Origin: Rhynchonema sp. JSB1_4
Lineage: Eukaryota; Nematoda; Chromadorea; Monhysterida; Xyalidae
DNA: 64,000 bases
Reading direction: 5' to 3'
NCBI GenBank assembly: GCA_030248065.1
Contig: JASAMV010009277.1
Coordinates: 1-64,000 of the forward strand
Shown here: piece by piece, positions 22,300 through 35,755 of the stretch
How the letters are laid out: each line of letters starts with the position of its first letter
Position numbering within the stretch: position 1 is the stretch's first letter
Notes under the pieces: model-generated
Told to the model about the DNA's origin: nothing
The model's database searches: none
The model's input: only the letters and a program-made list of their open reading frames with translations
Made by a program: the position numbers and the translations under genes

Positions 22300-22998
22300 C
22301 AGTGGTTTTATTAAAAAAATTTTTTTTTTAAAAAAAAATTCGTTCCAAAAGTTAAAAAAAATTTTTTTTTTATTATTTCAAAATTCGAAAATTTCTCTAT
22401 TTTTTTGCTCTAAAAGTGCTATTTTTTGCATAAAAATTTCTACTGTTAACATCACCCGACCCAACCATGGGTGCATTGGGTGCCATAATCGTTGTTTTGT
22501 GGCATCTAGACATAGTGCACACACTCACATGGCCTCTCATATGATTACACATGTACATGTGACTGGGTGGGCATGCATTTATCCATGCAACAGACCCGAA
22601 AGCAGTGATTCGGTGTGATATTCATTCTATATTTACACTGTTTGTCACATATTTGCATTGGTCGTGTACCAAGAGGCAATAGTTTCACCCAAATTTACCG
22701 TCTTGAGTGTCACAAAGCCACACCAAGGCCAAGGCACCCACACTACGTGGGGGAAGTGTACGGGTGTGTACCTGACTACTGTTGGTACTCATTGACCATT
22801 GTTTAGTATTGTTTTCGTGTCGTGAGTGTTTTATATGCACTTACCACACGTTATGGAAGAAAAATGCCACTATTTTTTGCTTTAGCGCTCATTTTTTTCG
22901 TTTCTGGCAGTTTTTGGCTGGAATAAAATTTTTTTTTTAATTTAAAAAAAAATTTAAAAAAATGGGGTTTGAATAAAATTTTTTTTTATTAACCACTG
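22300..22998. mobile_element. hAT-like element G, with exact 8-bp duplication
   Basis: The ends CAGTGGTTTTATTAAAA and ..TTATTAACCACTG are inverted. The flanks are identical 8-mers CAGCTATG (22292-22299 and 22999-23006). The interior matches the split copy at 49.9-56.2 kb (shared ACCATGGGTG.ATTGGGT, TAATCGTTGTTTTGTGGCAT). No transposase. The 164-aa frame at its left end is not conserved between copies. Confidence 0.85.
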
Positions 22999-23107
22999 CA
23001 GCTATGTACATACATACATACCTACATAACATGTACATATGTATATGTATGTAGATAGGTGCTTTGGTGGTTCTTCAAGTTTAGAACCATAACAACCTCT
23101 TATGCTG

Positions 23108-23365
23108 ACTATGGTCGGTAGCGGTGCGATCCGGGTCCACAGCGAGTAACTGTCCCCTCTCGGTTACGTTTAACTGACTAGACAATCTGATGCTTCAAAA
23201 AGTGGTATTGAACGCTATTATGCTCATTAGATGACATTATAGGGCCGGTAGCGGTGCGATCCGGCTTAATTGAGAGTGGCTGTGCTCTCTCGGTTGCGTT
23301 TGACTGACTACCCTATCTGATACTTCATAAAGTGGTCCTGATGAACGCCAGTTGTTCTGGCGCTT
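23108..23365. repeat. ~125-bp dispersed repeat, copies 2 and 3 in tandem
   Basis: Two head-to-tail units each begin GGTAGCGGTGCGATCCGG and contain the CTCTCGGTT(A/G)CGTTT block. See copy 1 at 21713. A fourth, diverged unit is at 24000-24150. Confidence 0.6.
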
Positions 23366-23515
23366 GAGACACAATGTATACAGTACTGAACTATATTATG
23401 TACCATGTGTGAATGCCGCACGTGCATAACTATGTGCATATGTACGTAGGTATAGCTGCCTGGGTGGTTGTTCACGTTGGAACCATATGAAGTTCTTTGG
23501 CCCATTAGTTGACAT

Positions 23516-23983
23516 CAGGGTTGGGCGACGGCGTTTTTTCTTAAAAAAACGATGTTTTTTTTCAAAAAAACGTCTGGGTCGTTTTTCGTTTCTTTTAAAT
23601 CCTGAATTTCCTTGATTTTCCCTGATTTTTTTCAGGGAAAGTACCCTGATTATCAAGGAAAATAAATTTTTTGTCCCATTTTTTTTCAAAAATTTTTCGA
23701 CCAATTTGTCGAGATACGTCGATATACGGAGTTTGACTTTCAGTGATGACCCCGGCCAAAGTTGGTCCCATGATGCGGGTCTGATATGGGATCTTAACAA
23801 CTAGCTAGAAAAGGGTTGAAACCTCTTTATTTTGCCTCAGAACACATAGAATTACTTCATTTAACCACGTTTTCTTCCCAACATGAGCGTTTTCCAATTT
23901 TTTGGAGGCATATTTTGGTCATCTGGGCGTTTTAAAAAAACGATTTTTTGAAAATAAAAAAAAACATTTTTTGCCCAACCCTG
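23516..23983. mobile_element. hAT-like element, family hAT-1
   Basis: The ends are CAGGGTTGGGC and GCCCAACCCTG. GTTGACAT precedes the left end and recurs two bases after the right end. The core matches the copies at 11.7 and 32.1 kb. Confidence 0.8.
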
Positions 23984-24348
23984 CGGTTGACATATGTAGT
24001 GGTGATGGTAACGCTGATTTCCGAGTCCAGCAAGTACGCTTGTGCCCTCAGGGTTGCATTTGAGTAATGTATGTACATACAGTATGTGTAGGCAATCTGA
24101 TGCTAGACTAGTGGTACTGAACTCCAGTTGTGATGACACGTGTTGTCACAACGTATACAGTGCTGAGCTATCATCAGAATGCACCAGCCGTACACCAACA
24201 TACACGGCTGCTAGTACATACAGTAGCTTGTTCTTGAAATGAGAACAATATTAAAAAATATACTGTAATTCGTGACAAATCGCATGTACAAGCAAAAAAC
24301 AACCAAAGAGATCAACTTTACATGATGAAATCCTGCGAATCACGCGGT

Positions 24349-24765
24349 ATAGTAAGTTTCTAATTTCGTTGCCTCATGCATTCTTACAGACGCAGGGAAA
24401 CTCCCGTTCGAAGTCGAAGCAGGCAACAAGAACAACACACAGTGAAACAAGCCACGCAGCTGGCTCGTGTGCGTTTCGAATGTTTCAGTCACACAAGCTG
24501 TGTGTGTCAGCTCGGTATGGCTTGTTCACTGTGTGCTGAGCTTGTTGCCTGCTTCGACTTCGAACGGGAGTTTCCCTGCGTCTGTAAAGGCCTAACTATA
24601 CTTCGTTCTCTCAGAGAACAAAGAACAAATTCTCGCGCGCTGATTGGCTGTTGAACATGCGTGGACCAATCAGCGCGCGAGAATTTGTTCTTTGTTCTCT
24701 GAGAGAACGAAGTATAGTTAAGGCCTAAGAATGCATGAGACAACGGAACAAGAAATTTGCTATAG
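24349..24765. mobile_element. MITE family B, copy 2, interrupted
   Basis: It has the same GTATAGTAAGTTTCTAATTT end as copy 1. The inverse right arm is split by the element at 24588-24725. Removing that element restores CTGCGTCTGTAAGAATGCAT, the inverse of the left arm. Confidence 0.8.
24588..24725. mobile_element. Nested Harbinger-like MITE (TAA duplication)
   Basis: The near-perfect 138-bp palindrome has arms (A)GGCCTAACTATACTTCG and a CTGATTGG/CCAATCAG core. TAA flanks both ends (24585-24587, 24726-24728). A TWA target site with a GGCC terminus is typical of PIF/Harbinger MITEs. The stretch 24766-25243 holds nothing recognisable. Confidence 0.8.
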
Positions 24766-25243
24766 TACAACGGCAATGTTTATGCATGTTTACGCTGAAA
24801 ATGACAGTTGTAGAAAAACATGTGCGCCGCCTCTACGCTTCGTACGATTTATCTTTTGCCATTACTGGGACCGCATCGTGAAACAACTAACGAGAGCAGA
24901 TAAATTCAAGCATTGTATGAGAATTGTAAAGTTCAGCAGTGCACACGTATGTAAATATGTATTTCAAGCTGACTTTCAAGTTGGTGTCATAGCCAAAAAC
25001 ATACAAGCTTGATTCATACAACCTTCAATATGGTCGAAAAGAATCGTCTACCTGGTTTCACCAGCTACAGCAGTTCGCAAGTTTGCAAAAAAGTTTACAC
25101 ATGTTTACGCAACGTAAACATTGAGTAAAGATTGAAAGCGTAAGCATGAGTAAACATTTCTGTAGATGTTTACTCAAAAGTAAATTCTCAATTTTTCACT
25201 GTGTCTGTTTTCTATATAAATATTTCCGCTTACGGCACTCTTA

Positions 25244-25540
25244 GGCTGCTATTAGATAAATGCGGCATGGTAAATTTCTGCATTCCGCATTCCGCGTTTA
25301 TCTGCTCACATTTGCGAAATTTTGAATTTCTGCAAGTAAATTTATGCTTTTGGTCAAACATCTCAGTTGCTGTTTGCGTTAACACGCAACATTTGAGATC
25401 AGCACGCTGGAAGTTGTCATCGTCACTCAAGCACGCACCATTCCGCAAAGGTGAGCAGATAAACGCGGAATGCGTAATGCAGAAATTTACAATTCCGCAT
25501 TTGTCTGCTCAACAATTACCGCATTCCGCATTTATCAGCC
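25244..25540. mobile_element. Harbinger-like MITE, second copy of the 15.96-kb family
   Basis: The left flank is TTA followed by GGCTGCTATTAGATAAATGC. The right end is CCGCATTTATCAGCC. It shares the AAGTAAATTTATGCTTTTGG and GCAACATTTGAG blocks with the copy at 15959-16255. Confidence 0.7.
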
Positions 25541-25731
25541 TTTTATCTGGTACTTAGTCACATGGGTGGCGATGGCGATTGTCTGGCTTGAAAAACAATT
25601 GTTTATCATATGGAAAACAGCGTTTTTCCTTTTTTCAGCGTCATAAGGCGCTATCTGTGCAGCTTGGAATTGCTCGCTGTCAACTGGATCGGACAGGCTT
25701 ATCGAAAACAAAACACGTCTACGAACAAAAC

Positions 25732-27100
<1,369 letters not shown>

Positions 27101-27378
27101 GGCTTTGGCCTTGGCCAAACGCTGGGTCAATATCCTGCGCTGGGTTTTTTTTCAAAGTTTCAATGTTATTCAACGATAGCTGCATACGTAGGTTGGTATA
27201 GTCTTTCCGTTTTATAACAGCCCAGAGGCGGTATACAGAAAATGTTTCAACGCCTTGAAAACAGCAGTCATCGTCGTGGATGATAACCAACAGGTCGACA
27301 ACGTGGCTCGAAACATGCGTGTGACTTGATGGCTGCTTTTGCGATGAAACATTTGCTGTATACTTTCTTTGGACCGAG

Positions 27379-27384
27379 AATAAA
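27379..27384 (+). terminator. Possible polyadenylation signal for the lectin gene
   Basis: AATAAA lies 279 bases after the lectin stop codon, just before the Harbinger-like element. It is the first AATAAA downstream. Confidence 0.35.
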
Positions 27385-27401
27385 ATGAAAGACTATACTT
27401 A

Positions 27402-27762
27402 GGCCGCTCTCTGACAAAAGCAAAAAGTTGACTTTTTGCTTTTTGCTTTTTGCTTTCGTCAGAGAGCAAAAGCAAAAAGCAAAAACTTGAAAAAAAGCAA
27501 AAAGTCATCATGACTTTTTACGCCCAAAACCAGGCTGCACAAACCCAAAAATCAAAAATTACACAGGTCTGGAACACGCTAATGTTTGCTGCTTGTGCGC
27601 GCTGCACAACTTTTTGCTTTTTGCTTTTTTGCTCTCTGACAAAAGCAAAAAGCAAAAAGCAAAAAGTCAACTTTTTGCTTTTGCTCTCTGACAAAAGCAA
27701 AAAGCAAAAAGTGTGTTGTGAACTTTTTGCTTTTTGCTTTTTGCTTTTGTCAGAGAGCGGCC
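27402..27762. mobile_element. Harbinger-like MITE made of AGCAAAAA repeats
   Basis: The ends GGCCGCTCTCTGACAAAAGC and inverse, flanked by TTA (27399-27401, 27763-27765). The interior is dominated by direct and inverted AGCAAAAA units and internal copies of the CTCTCTGACAAAAGC end. Confidence 0.85.
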
Positions 27763-27766
27763 TTAA

Positions 27767-28410
27767 AGGGGAAATTGCACATTCCTAATCGCCTTTCAAA
27801 CTCTACAAGTGTTTAGACAGTCGTGTGGGCATCATGAAAGTCAAATCACTTGGTACAAACTCTCAAACATGTACCCAGGAGAAGCAGTTTAAAGGGAACG
27901 ATCAGGAAGAAAATTCGGCGCGGACCGGCCGAATTTCCACCTGCGCATTCAGGCAAATTGCCTGATCAAAAAGCTGTCAAGGCGAAGGAATGTTTCGCAT
28001 GATTTTTGAAACTCACTAACTATAGAATTTCGCTTTTCTTTATGTTTCGAATTTCGACGAATTATTCCAACGTGACAAGCAGAGCATGAAACATTTAGCA
28101 GACACGCTGGAACAATTCGTTGAAATTCGAAATATAAAGAAAAGCGAAATTCTATAGTTAGTGAGTTTCAAAACTCATGCGAAACATTCCTTCACCTTGA
28201 GAGCTTTTTGATCAGGCAATTTGCCTGAATGCGCAGGTGGAAATTCGGCCGGTCCGCGCCGAATTTTGATCCCAGTGGCTTGTCTTAAACGGAATCTCCT
28301 GGGTACATGTTTGAGAGTTTATACCAAATAATTTGACTTTTGTGATGCCCACATTGCTGTCTAAACACTTGTAAAACTTGAAAGGCGATTAGGAATGTGC
28401 AATTTCCCCT
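27767..28410. mobile_element. Hairpin element with TTAA duplication (piggyBac-like)
   Basis: It is almost entirely a 300-bp-arm palindrome. The ends are AGGGGAAATTGCACATTCC and inverse; TTAA stands at both borders (27763-27766, 28411-28414). The left TTAA shares bases with the TTA of the neighbouring element, so one inserted beside the other. The arms contain GAATGTTTCGCATG; no coding frame. Confidence 0.8.
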
Positions 28411-28716
28411 TTAAAGGGTCTCCGCCATAATATATGTGACCAAAACCAATCTCAATGAAACTTGGCACGGTGGGCTTGGTCCAAAACACTCACGGCCAAG
28501 AAAATTTTTTCCCATATCAGCTTCCAGTCTGAGCCCGGAGGCTGAAAGGTATAAAATTGTGAACCTATCTCCGCACCTTGAAATTAAAATACCGATCTGT
28601 TTCGCATGTTCTTTGTATGCCGTTTGGTCACAAATGTTTTATAAACGCTTTGGCTCCAATTTAGGACCATATTCATTTTTTTGGTACTACCACAGCTCGC
28701 GCTATTTTTCCAAAAC

Positions 28717-29627
28717 CACGTACATTTCAGAAAAATTTTTTTCCGTTGTATTTTTCTGCCATATAGAGAGCGCACAGAGCTTTACTATAAAGCAAGTAAA
28801 AAGCTCATTTATCGCGCAATACAAGCGCTCCAAGACCGATTTTCCATCGCTGCTAAGTTTCGGCAAAAGCTCGCTCATCTGTGGTGAGCCTCAGGTTTTT
28901 TGCATTTTTCTTTGGACCCAGGGCACGCTTCTGTGTCACATTTTCCTATTTTAATAACGATGCAATTGTTATTGTAATAGTAAAAATATAATTGTTGTTA
29001 ATTATGTGCAAATCTATGTTGGTTCTGCATCCGTGGAGGTACGAGCAACAAATGAATTTTACACAAAATTCATGATTTTATGAAATGCATGGATGCATGG
29101 ACCTCAATGAAAACGACTTTTCTCAAGATACGTTAGAGCTAGAATTTTGGATTTTGATCGATGAACAACAATAATATTAGGGCTTCATAGGACAGTAAAT
29201 ATCACACTTCCATCACAACTGTGGGCAGGCTATAAATATGACGTAAGCGAAAATTTGCTAAAATCATGAATTTAGTGTAAAATTCATTTGTTGCTCGTAC
29301 CTCCAAGGATGCAGATGAACCAACATAGATTTGCACATAATTAACAACAATTATATTTTTACTATTGCAATAACAATTGCATTGTTATTAAAAAAGGAAA
29401 ATATGACACAGAAGTGTGTCTTGGGTCCCCAGAAAAAGGCAAAAAAGCAGAGGCTCAACACAGTTGAGCGAGCTTTTGTCGAAACTTAGCAGCGATGGAA
29501 AATCGGTCTTGGATCGCTTGTAGCGTGATAAATGGGCGTTTCTACGTGCTTTATAGTGAAGCTCTGTGCGCTCTCTATATGGCCGAAAAATACAACGGAA
29601 ATTTTTTTCTGAAATGTACGTGTTACC
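28717..29627. mobile_element. Foldback with ~360-bp arms
   Basis: 28717-29085 is inverted at 29270-29627 (outer ends ACGTACATTTCAG and inverse; inner ends ..AAATTCATGATTT). The spacer is ~185 bp. Frames of 172, 183 and 185 aa here read the same arm in both directions (..CHIFLF) and are not genes. The left flank 28411-28716 shows nothing recognisable. Confidence 0.75.
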
Positions 29628-30076
29628 CGCTTCTTCAGTGCCGTTGCTATTTTTTTGAAAAGTCACACTGTTTTTACCACCGGCCATTTTGCCGACCCCG
29701 CCATTTTCGCACCAAACACTCGCATGCGCAGGTGCACATCCCGAGTTCTTCACACCAGTCATGTGGGATCGCATTCTGGTGTCATCGGTTGTCATCGATA
29801 CCAGCACCCAGACTACGAGTCTCGGCTGCGCCAGTCGGTGCGCACAAAACTGGGTGTGCGCCAGTTTTGCGTAAGTTGTTGTTGTTGTTGATTGTTTCAC
29901 ATGTTGTGATAACCTTACTTCCAATATCACACTTTTCATCTGTCTTTCACGCTAAGCGCCTTTGGACAATCACATTGCCACAGGACAGATCAAGTTCTGT
30001 TTTGTTCGAGTCTGCTTGTCCACTTGCTGGATCCTTAGAAAACTCCGGGTAGTCACAAATTCTTATCCGTTTCCAG

Positions 30077-30182
30077 GTACAACGAGGCGACACAGGATTG
30101 CCAGCTGGGAATGACGAACCACAACGACAACACAACCTTGTACGCCAATGCGGCTGGTTACGCATTTTACGTCCAGTTTTAA
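30077..30182 (+). CDS. Possible PAN/apple-like terminal exon
   Basis: After the acceptor CCGTTTCCAG a 34-codon frame reads YNEATQDCQLG..NTTLYANAAGYAFYVQF and stops. A single Cys, a small-residue turn and a final aromatic strand resemble the end of PAN/apple modules. An upstream frame ending LAGSLENSG has a phase-compatible donor at 30048 (GG|GTAGTC), but the intron would be only 28 nt. Identification is tentative and the gene may be broken. Confidence 0.28.
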
Positions 30183-30532
30183 GTGAAAATGATTGACAGA
30201 CACCAGACAATTGGCATACGGTAATCAAATCAAGGACTTTCAAGTAGCGCATCATTAAACGGAAGAGCTTTCCACAGATCAGCTCTCTGACGATAAGTTA
30301 ATTCACAGCGTTTCTTTTGGTTTTGTGCAGTTTGTTTGCCATGAAACACGCGTTTTAGCCAGCTTTGTCCACCTTTATGAATGGCTTGATGGATTTACGG
30401 CTTCGTAATTTTCTCAACAAACGATATACGAAAGTGATATGATATGCAAATGTTTTTGCCTCAATATTATGATCAAGTGTGATGTTGATATTTTGATCAA
30501 TCACCGGGAATCACCAGGACGCGACGAATTGG

Positions 30533-30660
30533 GTCACGACTTTTCAGGTCCGATCTTTTCAGTTTTTGGGCCCGGCCGATTCAGACCCAGCATACCATTT
30601 ATAGCTTAGGCATAAGCTCCATCAAGGGCCTGAATGGCTCCAGTGAACTTGTGCTCCGGG
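30533..30660. repeat. GC-rich imperfect palindrome, relative of 18.1 kb
   Basis: It contains GGGCCCGGCCGATTCAG, GGGCCTGAATGG and GCTCCGGGACTGAGCAGTCGC, an inverted relative of the 18090-18245 palindrome, including a GCTTAGGC remnant. Confidence 0.45.
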
Positions 30661-30924
30661 ACTGAGCAGTCGCACAATAGCGACAAATTGTATGCACACA
30701 TCTTTGAATGTAAGCGAATATTCACAGGCATATACTGTACACAGTGACTGCACCGTAACACATGATTTTACTTCATTTATGAGCCTTTGGATCTTTGCAC
30801 ATAAAAATGTGATCTCGTTTGTATTGTCCACAAGACGTATAAGAATATCAAATCAATCCGATCACGTCAGTCCCCAACCACCACACAAAACAAAAAAACA
30901 CCACCCCCCGCCACACCTCTCCCT

Positions 30925-30948
30925 CCCCCCCCCCCCCCCCCCCCCCCC
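30925..30948 (+). repeat. Poly-C tract
   Basis: A run of 24 C follows a C-rich stretch. Its length should be treated as uncertain in an assembly. Confidence 0.9.
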
Positions 30949-31145
30949 GACGAATTCTTATAAACAGAAAGTTCGAAAGGGCTGATTTGAGACGTTCGCC
31001 TGTTTTTTGAGACCTATACATACTGTAGTAGACAAGACAAGAGAACAAAACCAGGAAAAAGGAAAAAAAAAAACAAAAAACAACCAAAAAAAAAAACTAC
31101 CAAAAATGTTATACCAAACAAGCCACAACGCAAATGCGGAAACGG

Positions 31146-31255
31146 ATGGTTACTCGTGTATTCCGTCCGATCTGGAAGGCTAGTGTTTTGGCCGCCTGGT
31201 TTGTCCTAGGCTCCACACCCTCAGCGGCCGGAGCAACATCAAAGTGGTGTCGTGT
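31146..31255 (+). CDS. Possible signal-peptide exon of a secreted protein
   Basis: The frame MVTRVFRPIWKASVLAAWFV continues into LGSTPSAAGA, a good signal peptide, then SKWCRV, with a candidate donor GTAG|GTCAAG. Without splicing it ends at 45 aa. Downstream frames to 31.9 kb could not be connected in phase or identified, and nothing else is seen up to 32078. Confidence 0.3.
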
Positions 31256-32078
31256 AGGTCAAGACGGCCTTCCATCCCAGTGAAAGGTCCTCAAACACCA
31301 AATGGGAAATAAAGCACTTTGGGTGGGTACCGCGAGCCAAGACAATCGCGTTCGTTCGCATGTCTCTCTCGGAGCCCTAATTTTGCGGAATGCCTTTACC
31401 CGTACCTTTTCCTCGGTTATTTTCCTCGGAAACCTCCCGTCGCTCAGGGACGGAAAAATTTGCAATCGCAAATACATAAGTCCACAGCGGCGTTTTCTGA
31501 AACTTGCCAGGTAACCCCAGTGGGGCCTTTTCGGGGTGGGGGGGGGGTTGTTTGGCGGCTTAATCGAACTTCTCCCGTAGTGGTTAGCCTGGATGTTGCT
31601 TCTTCTTTTTTGCCTTTGATTCACATTTCTCAGCGCCCGTGTGTTTCCTGTAAGAATATTTCCTTTCAGTGCACTTTTGTACTTGGTCGTGGTTGTACAT
31701 CGCACAATTTGTACCTTCGTCAATATTAACCAGCGGTTAATAAAAATGTCTTTGTCAAATTTTGGTGGTCTTAGACAGGTTTGCAGGCGCACGCTCCACA
31801 TTGATGCAGAATCAGAGTTAAACTGCAGAAAATGGTAAAAAAGAAAGAACTTTTGGAAATGTTTCAAGGACGAAAAAAGCCTCATAAATGAGCATAATGA
31901 GCACAGTCTCGATCACAGATCTCAGTTTCAATAACGCACTGGTGCTCATTGACGACTTTACTTATAGGTCTCTATCGTTTTGGGTAACAGACTGATTAAA
32001 ATACAAGATTTAAAGTTATTATTTCAACGCGCGAGGCGGAAGCTAACATACAATGCACATCGTATGTATTACGCCAAT

Positions 32079-32503
32079 CAGGGTTGGGCAAAAAACGTTT
32101 TTTTTTAAAAATCGTTTTTTTAAAAACGTTTTTTTAAAAAAAACGTTTTTTTTAAACGCCCAGATTACCAAAATATGCCCCCAAAAATTGGAAAACGCCC
32201 ATGTTGGGAAGAAAACGTGGTTAAATGAAGTAATTCTATGTGTTCTGAGGCAAAATAAACGGGTTTCAACCCTTTTCTAGCGAGTTGTTAAGATCCCACA
32301 TCAGACCCGCATCATGGGACCAACTTTGGCCGGGGTCATCATTGAAAGTCAAACTGCGTATATCGACGTATCTCGACAAAGTAAAAATTGGTCGAAAATG
32401 TTTTGAAAAAAATGGGACAAAAAATTGATTTTCCTTGATAATCAGGGTACTTTCCCTGTTTTTTTTAAAGAAAAAACGCCGTCGTTTTTTTTGCCCAACC
32501 CTG
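32079..32503. mobile_element. hAT-like element, family hAT-1, exact 8-bp duplication
   Basis: The ends CAGGGTTGGGC and GCCCAACCCTG are flanked by ACGCCAAT on both sides (32071-32078, 32504-32511). It is in inverse orientation to the copies at 11.7 and 23.5 kb and contains the CCCCGGCCAAAG core. Confidence 0.9.
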
Positions 32504-34458
32504 ACGCCAATACGGGGTATGAAAAAAACAGCGGTGGAAGAAACAGCGGCGGAAAAAAATAGTGGTCGCTTTCTTATTATGCTTGCATACATCTGACAAT
32601 ACGCAATCAGAAATTAAATGTGCGCAGAGCCACAACAATGTACAATACAAATAAACAATTCAGAACCGGAACAGTGCGAATACATAATGTAGAATGGCAA
32701 TGCAGAATAACATTATGAAGAAATCCGAAAGGAGTTTGTTTGATCATCTATCTTGCGTCGGCACTGCATCTTTCTCCGCGGTGGGGCCTGCCGCTCAGAA
32801 GGACCACCACCCCTTCCCACATTCCCACTGTTTAGTCTATGTGTCTGTTCTTACGAATGTATAAATCTGAATCTGGCCTGGATTCGGTTTTGGATTCCGA
32901 AAGTGTGTTACCAAATTATCATGTCTGTGTATATCTGTAGAATTCTTTGTGTAATTTGCGAAACTTTTGGATTTGGATACTTGAGTGCAGGCAAGCAATC
33001 CACTGTGGTCGTCCGGTGCCTGATGAAGCTCATCTCTGTCGTTCCATCGTTGCTTTGAGCCGCGCAACACTTCTTCTTCCTGTCCTTCCACCTGAGTTGT
33101 CGTTATCTGTGTCATTTCACCCATTAAAATGGTTCAACGTTTTTGGCCGTGTGCGTCTGTCCATGTCTCTTTGTGAGTTGATGCGTTTACGTGCGTCACC
33201 AAACGATTGGCCGACTGAATGAAAACGAATAATTCGATCATGCGATCATAATTCGTGGTTCTAGCTTTGTCTGCGAACAGCTTTCCGTAATCAGACAGAG
33301 AAACCAGGTGCCTAGATTCCATTCATGGTACACAATCACTGATGAAATTGTCGGTCTTGGTGCACCGGCCGTCTGCAAAATAAACAAGTCGTCGAAACGG
33401 GCAACCAAAAAGCACATTGATGTACAATTCACATTGTGAACTCAGTACAATGCATCGGCTGGTGACTCTGCCTCGCTGCGCACTGAATCTGTCGAAATTT
33501 GTGTATTTGCACAAAGCAGTGATGTTTCACGCGAGCATAAAACCAGCTCGTGTGTCTTTTTGTAATCACGTGGCCATCTGGTGCTGACGATGACCTGGTC
33601 TGAACTCGCACAGATCTGATCATATGTGGTGTGCATGTCTTAACTTTTTCTGTTTGACAAATTGTTCCCAATTAATTCTCGAATGTATACAGGTGGAAAG
33701 GTTCTGTGTCCGACTTCACAGGGATCCTGCACCTCATGGGGCTTTGTCGACGATTAGGTGCATAATTGTGTTGCAAAAACGTATTATCGATTGTTTACTT
33801 GTCTTTTTTGCTCATCTGCTAACCCAATGGCTTGTGGTCCAGAACAGGTTGTCCTCGTTGTAGTTTGCGCACAAAAACCAACGTGAATGCTTGCGCTCCC
33901 GATTCGCGCTGTTGAAACAACCGTGCGTTCGTCTGGTCCTGGAGCTCTATCCTTATCTGTGAGCTGCTGATGTTTATGCTGGCTTTAAAATGATCTCGAA
34001 GTTCATCAGTTCACGTCGCATTAACGGTGTACGCATCGGGTCGCCGTTTTCCCATATTCCACTTTCCCAATCCCAGTCAGACTGGCCATGCGACTTCCTG
34101 ATGTTGATCGTTACCAGCGAATGGCTGCACGGCCACGCATGTGCGTTGCCCATCGTCTGTATAATCTAACCTATTTTGGGATCGGGATTGACTTGTTTTC
34201 AAATTCAATTGGCGACTTCTGAGCTAACGCAACGGAACATCGATGGAGAGTCGTGGTCTTATCCGAACCGAATCGTGACTTTTCTGGCCACTGTTTACAT
34301 TCTCTCTGATGTCCCTCATTTCATGTCTTAGTCGTACGGTAAACCTATTGTTAGGCGTCAACAAAAAAAAACAGCGTCTGAAATAGCAAGCCGACATCAA
34401 AGGACCCTTTCAATTGTTTCAGAGGTTTCAGTTTCTTAAATTTCAATCTCTTTGCTGT

Positions 34459-34629
34459 CACATGTGCCTCGGACATTCTGTCGCCGTTCTGATTGCTGCT
34501 GTGACAATTCATGTATCCTCCACCGATGGTGCTAACCGTTTATTCAGAGCAGAGCTGTGTCGAAAATCCACATGTTCTATTCCCCTTTCGGAGACTCACC
34601 GCAGATGCACGCATGATCGCGATTCCTGA
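34459..34629 (+). CDS. Possible small secreted peptide
   Basis: A 56-codon frame opens with MCLGHSVAVLIAAVTIHVSS, a plausible signal peptide, and has four cysteines. It lies opposite the decayed minus-strand gene. No homology recognised and no supporting promoter; it could be fortuitous. Confidence 0.18.
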   Translation, partial: HMCLGHSVAVLIAAVTIHVSSTDGANRLFRAELCRKSTCSIPLSETHRRCTHDRDS

Positions 34630-34850
34630 TAAATAACAGGACTATTCAGCTTTCCCTTTTTCATCAGATCTTTCAGCCTGTGTAGTTTGTTGAAGTTGAT
34701 GTCCTCATGAACTGATTGATATGAGCCATCGTTGCTGCGATCAATGTGTTGGTCCTCTCATTCTCTGTTTGATTTTGCATCTATTGTTCTATTGTTCACA
34801 TTGTGGTTGTAAATTATGGCGTTCGCACTGGCACGACTGATTCAGCATTA

Positions 34851-35755
34851 GGCCGCTTTCACAATCAAACCGTTTTTCCGTTAAACCGTTAAACCGTTTT
34901 TCCGTTCAACGGTTTTGACTTTCACAATCACACGTCACCGTTTTTCCGTTAAACCGTTAAACCGTTTTTCCGGTAAACCGTTTTTCCGGTGAACGGGCGT
35001 TGCTTTCACAATCAAACCGTTTTTCCGTTAAACCGTTTTTAGCTAATTGCTTTTCCGTTAAACCGTTGCGCAAAAAACGGTTTACCGGGAAAAGTCAATT
35101 AGAACCCGGTTCTAATTTTTTGACCGTTTTAGCTCATTTGCGCATGCGTTTGCTTCCAAAACTCACCCAAAAGCATGTGTACTCTAACAATACTCATCTT
35201 TCATTGGTTTTCGAATGTGACAAAGCTGTATGCGTAGTCCGTTTCGATCATGTTTGCTTGTATTTGTAGATACAACACCAAAAGCCAAAATTTATATGTA
35301 CAGGTCTGTTTTTCTTTACTGTGTTTACAAACACTGACCGAACAATAATGAAATCAGACGCGCACCTCAAATTCAGATGGGTTTGGTGCTTACGATTTTT
35401 GTTTGTGTTTTGTTGCGTTAAAGTTTGGAACGCCAGGCGGTACATTGATGATTTGTCCCTTTATTTTATGTCGATGATTTAGTTGAATGGCTATGATGAA
35501 AAGAGGAATGCAAAATGCAAAACAACGGTTTAACGGAAAACCGGAAAACGGTTGATTGTGAAAGCACCATTTCAGACAACCCACCGGAAAAACGGTTTAA
35601 CGAAAAAACGGTATAATAGTCAACGGTTTAACGGAAAAACGGTTTGATTGTGAAAGCAACCACCGGTTCACCGGAAAAACGGTTTACCGGAAAACGGTTT
35701 AACGGAAAAACGGTTTAACGGTTTAACGGAAAAACGGTTGATTGTGAAAGCGGCC
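34851..35755. mobile_element. Harbinger-like element of ACCGTTTTTCCGTTAA repeats
   Basis: The ends GGCCGCTTTCACAATCAAAC and inverse are flanked by TTA (34848-34850, 35756-35758). Both ends are arrays of ACCGTTTTTCCGTTAA units, direct and inverted, with internal copies of CTTTCACAATCA. The 400-bp centre is unrelated AT-rich DNA without a gene. Confidence 0.85.

Noticed and set aside
28436..30052. Frames of 172, 183 and 185 codons
   Set aside because: They run through foldback arms and mirror one another (both ending CHIFLF); no motif.
31259..31885. 208-codon minus-strand and 136-codon plus-strand frames
   Set aside because: Overlapping on opposite strands, no recognisable domain, crossing G-runs; treated as fortuitous.
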